Translations under genes and position numbers: made by a program
From: JBBQER01 sp038320885
GTDB taxonomy: Bacteria > Actinomycetota > Acidimicrobiia > IMCC26256 > PALSA-610
Assembly: GCA_038320885.1 (NCBI GenBank)
Contig: JBBQER010000104.1
Location: 1-12,776, forward strand
DNA length: 12,776 bases
Reading direction: 5' to 3'
Part shown: in pieces, positions 7,400 to 12,776 of the stretch
How the letters are laid out: the number at the start of each line of letters is the position of its first letter
Position numbering within the stretch: position 1 is the stretch's first letter
The notes under the pieces: model-generated
What the model saw: only the letters and a program-made list of their open reading frames with translations
Databases searched by the model: none
Told to the model about the DNA's origin: nothing

Positions 7400-7993
7400 T
7401 TACGGGCCGGTGAGAGGTACTCCCTGAGCCGTCGCCTTCGCCTTCAGTGACGGATCGAGGCCCACTGCGGTCTGGACTTCTTGGTTGCCCTCCGCGGTGT
7501 TGCCCTGCTTGCGCAGGAGCAAACCGAGGTTGAAGTGCGCATTGGCGTCCTTGGCGTTCGCCTCGATGGACTGCCGGTAGAGCATGACGGCGCCCGCAGT
7601 GTCCTTGGCGAGTGTGCGCAGGATCGCGAGGTTGTAGAGCGCCGGGCCGAACTTGGCGTCGATCGAAAGCGCCAGGCGGTACTGGTTTTCGCTGTCGGAG
7701 TTCTTGGCCTGGGTCTGGTAGATGAGGCCGAGGTCGTAGAACGCGAATTTGTTCTGCGGATCCCGGCTGATGACTTCTTTGAAGTCCTTTTCGGCGTTCA
7801 CCAGATCGCCTGCGACCTGCTCCTGGAGCCCCCGCTGCAGGATGGCAGCCGTGGTCTTGGCGACGGTCGAGCTGGTGCTGCCCGTGGTGCCCGGCTTGGC
7901 GCTCGAGCTGCAGGCTCCGAAGGCCAGCGAGGCGACGACGACGACGGCGGCAGCCGCGGCGCGCCGGGAGATTCGCGCGGGGGGGAACATCAT
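7400..7993 (-). CDS. TPR-repeat lipoprotein
   Basis: A 197-residue protein. Basic residues and an Ala/Val-rich hydrophobic stretch (about 11-24) lead to LAFGAC (23-28), a variant lipobox with Cys28 as the lipidation site, followed by a Ser/Thr/Gly-rich linker. Four 34-residue tetratricopeptide repeats follow at about 49-82, 83-116, 117-150 and 151-184, with typical positions such as YDLGLIYQ, YNLAIL and FNLGLLL, and the DP or DA turn between repeats. It is predicted to sit on the outer face of the membrane and act as a protein-protein scaffold. It is the first gene of the operon. The ATG at 7993 has GGAAGG ten bases upstream; a second ATG follows at once (7990). It stops with TAA 22 bases before the membrane-protein gene. 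Its partner is not evident; the YfhO/GT-C-like protein next door is the natural candidate. Confidence 0.87.
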   Translation of the reverse strand: MMFPPARISRRAAAAAVVVVASLAFGACSSSAKPGTTGSTSSTVAKTTAAILQRGLQEQVAGDLVNAEKDFKEVISRDPQNKFAFYDLGLIYQTQAKNSDSENQYRLALSIDAKFGPALYNLAILRTLAKDTAGAVMLYRQSIEANAKDANAHFNLGLLLRKQGNTAEGNQEVQTAVGLDPSLKAKATAQGVPLTGP

Positions 7994-8100
7994 GGATTCG
8001 AGGCCTTCCGTCTCTGCCCGGCCACTGGCACCTGGGCAGTTGCCACCTGGCTGGACGCGCGTCTGATCGGCCGGCCGGCATCAAATCTGAAATTCTAACC
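7994..8100. promoter_or_regulatory. Probable divergent promoter / 5' leader region of the TPR operon
   Basis: These 107 bases separate the start of the minus-strand operon from a plus-strand small ORF. On the minus strand, TAGAAT near 8091-8096 fits a -10 box, but no good -35 is visible. GGAAGG (8004-8009) is the ribosome site for the TPR gene. A 6-bp hairpin (8014-8019 with 8034-8039) and a 10-bp palindrome GCCGGCCGGC (8070-8079) lie in the leader. I recognise no known riboswitch. Confidence 0.35.
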
Positions 8101-8253
8101 ATGGGAACCTCGGATCCCGCGCATAAGAGGCAAAACGGCCCATTGAGGCGTCTCGGTCTGCTGGCCTACGGTCAGGACGTGATCGTCGGCGCAGGAGTCG
8201 TAACCGTGATGGTGCTGGCATGGCTGCTCTTTCGTCGCGAAGCCAGTCACTGA
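8101..8253 (+). CDS. Possible small single-pass membrane protein (50 residues)
   Basis: An ATG-to-TGA frame of 50 codons. Its translation looks purposeful: a polar, basic N-terminus (HKRQNGPLRR, 8-17), LGLLAYGQD, a continuous hydrophobic span VIVGAGVVTVMVLAWLLF (27-44), then RRE and a short end. Third-position GC is about two thirds, lower than in clear genes here. No good ribosome site precedes the ATG, so a leaderless message would be needed. The position is coherent: divergent from the TPR operon and convergent with the GH2 gene, with a strong hairpin between the two stops. The opposite strand also has an 88-codon frame (8081-8347), which looks like chance. I recognise no family. It could also be non-coding. 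Confidence 0.42.
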   Translation: MGTSDPAHKRQNGPLRRLGLLAYGQDVIVGAGVVTVMVLAWLLFRREASH

Positions 8254-8372
8254 CCCAGCCGGTCAACGTCTGCGCCCGGCGTGGATCAACGTGCTCATCT
8301 TGTCCGTAAGTGCTGAAAAGCAATTGACCGGATATAAGCGTTGACAAGGGTCAAAGCCGAACGGCATAGTCC
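8254..8372. other. Intergenic stretch with a plus-strand promoter-like pair
   Basis: This stretch is less GC-rich than the genes around it. It contains TTGACA at 8341-8346 and CATAGT at 8365-8370, 18 bases apart, on the plus strand. The first also forms the inverted repeat TTGAC-AAGG-GTCAA (8341-8354), which could be an operator. A TATAAG lies at 8333-8338. A start near 8377 would fall in the hairpin and there is no plus-strand gene beyond, so its meaning is unclear. Confidence 0.25.
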
Positions 8373-8414
8373 ATGCGTCCGTGAACCACATGCGGGGGTG
8401 GTTCACGGACGCAT
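8373..8414. terminator. Perfect 17-bp inverted repeat hairpin after the GH2 gene
   Basis: The arms ATGCGTCCGTGAACCAC (8373-8389) and its exact complement (8398-8414) flank an 8-base loop. It starts 7 bases past the TGA of the minus-strand GH2 gene. No U-run follows on that strand, as is common for actinobacterial hairpin terminators; the plus-strand side has a modest CTTCTTC tail. It probably ends GH2 transcription and may also stop anything read from the small plus-strand ORF. Confidence 0.72.
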
Positions 8415-8421
8415 CACTTCT

Positions 8422-10875
8422 TCATTGATCGAGCGTGATCGGTACCGGGGTACGCGCGTTCAGGGCGCGAACCTCGCCGTCGGGGATTCGATCGGGATCC
8501 GCGCCGCGTAGGCGGATCGTACGCGTGGCACCCGGAGCCAGGTGGAACCACGAATCGGCGGGCGCGTAGCCGCGCGCGTCGACCGCGACCCACTGCGCGA
8601 GGAGCTTGCTCGAGATCGTGAGTGCCCACTCGTTCGGCGCCGCGCGCGCGGCTCTCGCCGTCAGCCCGATGTCGCGAAGGCGGGGCCGGGCGCGGCCGAG
8701 CGGGAAGTAGAAGCTGTCGCGCTCGGGGCCACCTTCGGCGGACGTGAGCGTCGCGACGACGACATCGTGCGCGGGCAGGCCGAAGCGATACGCGCGCGTG
8801 AGGTCGCGGAAGCCGCCGAGCAGCGCGCTGGCCGACACCGAGATCGCACTGTGTCCGTCGACTTCGATCGTCGGCCGCGCGTCCTCGACGCGCAGCCCGT
8901 CTTCGGCGTAGGCCGCGAGCCGGAGCTCGCCGCGGAAGGCGTGCGGACGATCGTTCACGACGTGGATCATGAGGCCGGACAGGCCCTCGTCGACGAGGAG
9001 TACCGCGACCGGGTCGAGCACGCGTCGCAGCGCGTACCAAGGCGCCTTCGGTTGGCCGGAGCTGTCGAGGAGTCCCCAACCGGCGCCCGGCCACAAGTCT
9101 TGCCACGCGAGCACGAGACCGCCCGCGCATCGCGAACCCGGTTGGCGCCACTCGCTCATGACCGCGCTCATGGCCTCCGCTACCGCGGCGCGCCCGAGGT
9201 CGAGCGCAAAGCTCGCGTCGGCATTGCGCGCCTGCATCGGATCGATGTCGAACAGCGAACGAACGTAGAAGTCCCGCACGTCTTCGAAGTCCCACGTGGC
9301 TCCGGGATCGCGAGGAACCCCCGCCTTCGCGTCCGCGGTCTCGTCGACACTCACCCGTTCGGGCGGAATCGCGAACGCCAGGCACTCGGCGGCGAAGCGC
9401 ACGCCCGCCCGGCGGGCATCCGACAGCGGTCGCTGGTACGCACCTACCCCGAAGTAGTGAGCGACGCCGACGGCCGGCTCGAACGGCAGGACTCCCCCGA
9501 TGGGGCTCGACGATATGTATGTCGTTCCGGGCAGCACGCGGTCGACGACGGCCGGGATCGTCTGCTCGAGCACGGTGCTCTCCCACGATCCGGGTTCGAG
9601 CCCGAACATCGCCGCGCGCTGGTAGGTCTCACTGCTCCCGCAGATCAACGCGAGCGCGGGCCGCCCCTGTAGCGGCGTCAGTATCTGCGTCATCTCTGCT
9701 TCGAGCGCCTGCGCGAAGTCGGGGTCGTCGGGCGGATCGAACGCGGCAAGCATGCAGTCCTGCCACACCATCACGCCGAGGTCGTCGCAGAGATCCCAGA
9801 AGTGCGCATCCTCGTAGACGCTGTGCCCGGCGACGCGCACCATGTTCATTCCCGCCTCGCGCAGGTGTTCGAGCGACGCGCGGACCGTGTCGCGGTCGGC
9901 CGCCAGCGACACGATGTCGGGCGGAACCCAAACCGCGCCGCGGCAGAAGATCGGCGTGTCGTTCACGACGAATTGGAAGCCGCCGTCGCTGCGGTCGATT
10001 TCGACGGTGCGGAACCCGACGGTTCCCAGCTCGATCGTCGTGTCTCCGATCTCGAGCGCGACCGGATAACGCGGCTGCGCGCCGTGCGTGTGCGGCCACC
10101 AACGCTCGACGTCGGCCAGCTGCAGCGTTCCTTCGACGGTGAGTCGCGCGCCGCTCGCGGACCACAAGAGTGCCGCGACTTGATCGCCGACGCACACGTG
10201 CGCGACCACGGGTTGGTCATCGGGACGCTCGAGTGTCGCGCGTACGTGGACCGATCCACCCGGTCCGTCGCAGTTCGCGTCGATCGTCGATGACACGACG
10301 CGCACGGCCGCGCCACGCGAGACGAGCTCGACTGGACGCCACGCGCCGACGGGCGCCGCCCATGCCGACCAACCGTCCATTCGGCCGAGCAACGTGGTGC
10401 GAACCCATCGCAGGTTCGGACGGCGCGCCAACGCGGTCTTCCAACGCGGTCGCGGTCGCTTTCCCGCGATCGCGGGATCGAGTGCCGCGCACCGGATGTA
10501 GAGCTCGTTCTCGGGTTCCAGATGATCGACCGCGCAGGTGTGTTCGAGAAACATGTTCTCGCTGTGCAACAGGTGCACGCCGTTCAACCAGACGTCGGCG
10601 AACGTCGCCAGTCCTCCGAGGAGCAACGTCCACGGGCCGACCCCGGGATCAGGGAACCGGCAGCGGAACCACCAATCCTGGCCGTCGAAGATCTCGGCGT
10701 CGTCCGTACCCGGTTGCCAGGTGCCGTGCGCGCGCAGGGCGCTCGCCGCGGTTCCGGGAACCTCGGCGGCGATCCATGTGAGGGCGGACGAACCGAGTTG
10801 GGTGGGGTGGGCGGCTACCCCGGGAGAGGTAGCCGCACACTCCCATACCCAACGGTCACTGGTTCCGGACGGCAG
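8422..10875 (-). CDS. Glycoside hydrolase family 2, beta-mannosidase-like; start codon unclear
   Basis: The coding similarity runs well upstream of the first canonical start in frame (TTG at 10626). The N-terminal jelly-roll is readable from WECAATSPG near 10848, through WIAAEVPGTAASALRAHGTW and DWWFRCRF, to LATFADVWLNG. There is no ATG, GTG or TTG in frame before it; I place the start at a CTG (10875), 4 bases past the upstream TGA, giving about 817 residues, usual for beta-mannosidases. The order is sugar-binding jelly-roll, Ig-like domain, TIM barrel, C-terminal beta domains. The candidate acid/base is Glu416 in ICGSSET and the candidate nucleophile Glu497 in RFAAECLAF. The Asn that usually precedes the acid/base is Ser. 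No signal peptide is seen, so it is probably cytoplasmic, cleaving beta-mannosides or related glycosides. It directly follows the LamG/YVTN gene and ends at a strong hairpin. An indel in the start region is an alternative explanation. Confidence 0.82.
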   Translation of the reverse strand: MPSGTSDRWVWECAATSPGVAAHPTQLGSSALTWIAAEVPGTAASALRAHGTWQPGTDDAEIFDGQDWWFRCRFPDPGVGPWTLLLGGLATFADVWLNGVHLLHSENMFLEHTCAVDHLEPENELYIRCAALDPAIAGKRPRPRWKTALARRPNLRWVRTTLLGRMDGWSAWAAPVGAWRPVELVSRGAAVRVVSSTIDANCDGPGGSVHVRATLERPDDQPVVAHVCVGDQVAALLWSASGARLTVEGTLQLADVERWWPHTHGAQPRYPVALEIGDTTIELGTVGFRTVEIDRSDGGFQFVVNDTPIFCRGAVWVPPDIVSLAADRDTVRASLEHLREAGMNMVRVAGHSVYEDAHFWDLCDDLGVMVWQDCMLAAFDPPDDPDFAQALEAEMTQILTPLQGRPALALICGSSETYQRAAMFGLEPGSWESTVLEQTIPAVVDRVLPGTTYISSSPIGGVLPFEPAVGVAHYFGVGAYQRPLSDARRAGVRFAAECLAFAIPPERVSVDETADAKAGVPRDPGATWDFEDVRDFYVRSLFDIDPMQARNADASFALDLGRAAVAEAMSAVMSEWRQPGSRCAGGLVLAWQDLWPGAGWGLLDSSGQPKAPWYALRRVLDPVAVLLVDEGLSGLMIHVVNDRPHAFRGELRLAAYAEDGLRVEDARPTIEVDGHSAISVSASALLGGFRDLTRAYRFGLPAHDVVVATLTSAEGGPERDSFYFPLGRARPRLRDIGLTARAARAAPNEWALTISSKLLAQWVAVDARGYAPADSWFHLAPGATRTIRLRGADPDRIPDGEVRALNARTPVPITLDQ
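10811..10836. repeat. 9-bp inverted repeat in the apparent 5' coding region of GH2
   Basis: GCGGCTACC (10811-10819) and its exact complement GGTAGCCGC (10828-10836) flank an 8-base loop. It lies 44 bases past the stop of the YVTN gene, in the stretch where GH2 similarity begins but a canonical start is missing. It could attenuate GH2 expression or be the terminator of the YVTN gene. Confidence 0.5.
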
Positions 10876-10879
10876 ACGC

Positions 10880-12776
10880 TCAACTCGTTCCGACCGCGCG
10901 GTCGTCCGAATACACGGAGACGCTGGCGTTGAAGCCGTTGGCCACGACGATGTTCCCGCCCGCGAGGTCGATCGCGATGCCGTTCGGCTTGCGTCCGTGC
11001 GTGGTCACGTGTGCACCGTTGAGGGTGTTCCCGTTGATGACGAGGTAGCCGCCGCCGTTCGTCGTCGCGAAGACCTGGTTGCGACCGGCGTCCACCGCGA
11101 TGCCTCGCGTGCGGGCCCCGCCTGCGATTCGGTGCACGACTCCACCCGAACGACCGTCGAGCATCGTGATGTTGCGGGCACCGGTGACGAACACGTTGTT
11201 CGTGACCGCGTTGACGGCAACACCGCCGGGTTCTCCGCCGACTGCCGCCGAGCGCACGATGGCGTTGTTCGCGCCATTGAGCGTGTAGACGTGCCCGTCG
11301 AGCGGATTCGACGCGTACACCATGTTCGTGTCGGCGTTCACGGCGATGCCGAACGGATTGTCGTAGTAGTCGCCGTAGGGACCGATCGGCACCGTCGTGA
11401 TCAGCTTCCCGGACAAGCCGTTGATCACGGCGATGGCCAGGTCGCTATCGGTTCCGGTCTGCTCGGTGACGTAGATGCGATGCGTCCTCGGGTTGACGGC
11501 GATCGCCTTCGGTCCCGGCCCGGTGGTGATGGAGTGGATGATCTTTCCTGTCCGCCCGTCGATCACCTTCACCGCGCCGTGCACGTCGAACGGCGTGTAC
11601 ACCGCAGAGGTGACGTACACCAGATGCGTCACCGGATCGACTGCGATCGAGCTCGCGCCCGCGGTCGGGCTGATCGCGAGCTCGCCGAGCGGCTTCCACG
11701 TCCGGGAGTCGAAGATCGTGACCGCGGTGCCCGCCTTGTGGCCCTTGCGGGCATTGTGCGTGACGTACGCGCGGTGCAGCCGGCTGTCGATCGCGACTGC
11801 GACCGGCGTCGAGCCACCGACCACGCCCTCACGGGACGCACCGAGCCGGCTCAGCGCGACGAGTCGGGCGGAGACTCCGGAGCCCTGGACGAGCGCGACG
11901 AGCGACGTCGTGCCGGTGTTGTAGTGGTTGGCCACCTGCGCGGCGCTGAGCACCGCCGGGTACACGGCGACCTCGTCGATCGTGCCCTTGAAGAACTCGT
12001 TGCTGCCGCTCCACGATGCGATGACGAACGGGTTGGTGTTGGCGGTGATCGCACCGGTGAGCGCGACCGACACAGCTTGCGCACCGTTGATGTAGAGGCG
12101 CTGGGTCGTGCCGTTGTACGTGCCGACGATGTGATACGTGTTTCCGGCCACGATAGCGCCGGCCGGTGCCTGGAGCCGCTTACGCGTCCCGCCCTGCATG
12201 ATCGTGAACTCCAGCTTCGGCCCGTTGAACTGCAACGAGTACGACTCGGCCTTGGTCACGACCGATGCGAACGCGCCCGCGGCGGGAATTGCCGTCGGCT
12301 TGATCCACGCCTCGACCGCGACGGCGGCCGTTGGCGACAGCGCCGGCGCTGACGCGACGGTCACCGCCGAGTTGGTCCCGCTGAACGTCGCCGAGGTGTC
12401 GCTCGGGGCGGCGAGCAGTCCGGGCGCACCGAGCGTCGCGTTCTTATAGGTGCCCGGGCTGGTTCCCTTGCTGTCGGCCGCGGTCGTTCCCGACGTCTCG
12501 TCGAGTCGCCAGTAACTCGAGGGAGAGTCGCCGATGACCGCCTGCGAGTAGGAGCCCCCGCCCGACGGCGTGAACGCCGCGGTAACCGTGGTGTCGGCGT
12601 TGAGGGTGAGTGTGCAGGTTCCGGTGCCGCTGCATCCGCCGCCGGTCCAGCCGGTGAACGTCGAGCCGCTCGCGGCTGCGGCGGTGAGCGTGACGCTCGT
12701 TCCGGGCGCGAACGATTGGGAGCAGGTTGCGCCGCAGTCGATCCCGGCGGGTGACGATGTCACGGTGCCGGTTCCG
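10880..12776 (-). CDS. Surface/secreted protein: InlB-type repeat + LamG-like domain + seven-bladed YVTN beta-propeller, N-terminus cut by window edge
   Basis: The frame is open to the right edge; the GTG at 12763 lies inside a repeat (GTGTVTSSPAGIDCGATC), so the true start and signal peptide are outside the window. Numbering from that GTG: residues 1-66 form a divergent InlB-type/Big repeat with paired Cys (10, 14, 44, 50) and ending TVTAAFTP. A GGG linker follows. Residues 72-283 are a LamG/concanavalin-like jelly roll (SYWRLDETSG, VEAWIKP, YHIVGTYNG, LYINGAQ, GTIDEVAVYPAVLSAAQVANHY). Residues ~320-620 hold seven propeller blades, each with a core like GIAVNPRTHRIYVT and a following VxVIDGRTGK strand. 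Such proteins are exported and bind glycans or proteins at the cell surface; no enzyme motif is visible. TGA at 10880 is only a few bases before the GH2 coding region, so the two are probably co-transcribed. Confidence 0.88.
   Translation of the reverse strand, partial: GTGTVTSSPAGIDCGATCSQSFAPGTSVTLTAAAASGSTFTGWTGGGCSGTGTCTLTLNADTTVTAAFTPSGGGSYSQAVIGDSPSSYWRLDETSGTTAADSKGTSPGTYKNATLGAPGLLAAPSDTSATFSGTNSAVTVASAPALSPTAAVAVEAWIKPTAIPAAGAFASVVTKAESYSLQFNGPKLEFTIMQGGTRKRLQAPAGAIVAGNTYHIVGTYNGTTQRLYINGAQAVSVALTGAITANTNPFVIASWSGSNEFFKGTIDEVAVYPAVLSAAQVANHYNTGTTSLVALVQGSGVSARLVALSRLGASREGVVGGSTPVAVAIDSRLHRAYVTHNARKGHKAGTAVTIFDSRTWKPLGELAISPTAGASSIAVDPVTHLVYVTSAVYTPFDVHGAVKVIDGRTGKIIHSITTGPGPKAIAVNPRTHRIYVTEQTGTDSDLAIAVINGLSGKLITTVPIGPYGDYYDNPFGIAVNADTNMVYASNPLDGHVYTLNGANNAIVRSAAVGGEPGGVAVNAVTNNVFVTGARNITMLDGRSGGVVHRIAGGARTRGIAVDAGRNQVFATTNGGGYLVINGNTLNGAHVTTHGRKPNGIAIDLAGGNIVVANGFNASVSVYSDDRAVGTS

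Noticed and set aside
6082..7413. Long plus-strand frame (443 codons) opposite the YfhO-like gene
   Set aside because: Same antisense effect; low-complexity charged translation against a well-formed membrane protein on the other strand.
8004..8045. Riboswitch-like leader with competing hairpins
   Set aside because: The stems are only 5-6 bp and I could not match the conserved core of a known class such as the c-di-GMP GEMM element.
8081..8347. 88-codon minus-strand frame in the intergenic region
   Set aside because: Arg/Asp-rich translation without structure, overlapping a more convincing plus-strand frame and the proposed promoter region.
10538..12352. 604-codon plus-strand frame opposite the LamG/YVTN gene
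   Set aside because: Its Val/Asp/Arg-rich repetitiveness mirrors the propeller repeats; no family resemblance.

Overview
The window is GC-rich DNA from a high-GC Gram-positive-like bacterium. GTG starts, 4-base GTGA gene overlaps, a DUF2304 protein beside a DPM1-like glycosyltransferase, and a YVTN/LamG surface protein all suggest an actinobacterium. Something near Acidimicrobiia or other environmental Actinobacteria fits, but nothing here fixes the taxon. I see no rRNA, tRNA, CRISPR array, transposase or phage gene.

Layout from left to right. (1) Positions 1-1196 (+) hold the 3' part of a collagen-like surface protein: a long Gly-X-Y tract rich in Thr, a short spacer, a second Gly-X-Y tract and a beta-rich C-terminal head. 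It converges on a DUF2304 membrane protein (1282-1650, -) across a stem-loop with a UUCG tetraloop that can terminate both strands. (2) Positions 1737-7993 (-) hold a tight operon, read right to left: a TPR lipoprotein, a YfhO/GT-C-like multi-pass membrane protein, a polyprenyl-phosphate-sugar-type GT2, and a long fusion of an epimerase/dehydratase, a Gfo/Idh/MocA oxidoreductase and an extra C-terminal domain. Two of the joins are GTGA overlaps. (3) Positions 7994-8421 are mostly intergenic. They hold a possible 50-residue single-pass membrane protein on the plus strand (8101-8253) and a perfect 17-bp inverted repeat just past the stop of the next gene. (4) Positions 8422-12776 (-) hold a GH2 beta-mannosidase-like protein. 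Just upstream is a surface protein with an InlB-type repeat, a LamG-like domain and a seven-bladed YVTN propeller, cut by the right edge of the window.

Taken together this looks like a cell-surface glycoconjugate locus. GT2 plus DUF2304 would make or handle a lipid-linked sugar, the YfhO/GT-C-like protein could transfer sugar on the outer face of the membrane, and the fusion would modify a sugar or sugar nucleotide. GH2 could trim or recycle mannoside-type glycans, and the collagen-like and LamG/YVTN proteins are candidate surface partners or acceptors. The link between the glycosylation genes and the collagen-like protein is inference from gene order and the Thr-rich repeat.

The main oddities are the three-part oxidoreductase fusion, the absence of any ATG, GTG or TTG start where the GH2 coding similarity begins, the recent repeat expansion in the collagen tract, and the small membrane ORF with its flanking hairpin.
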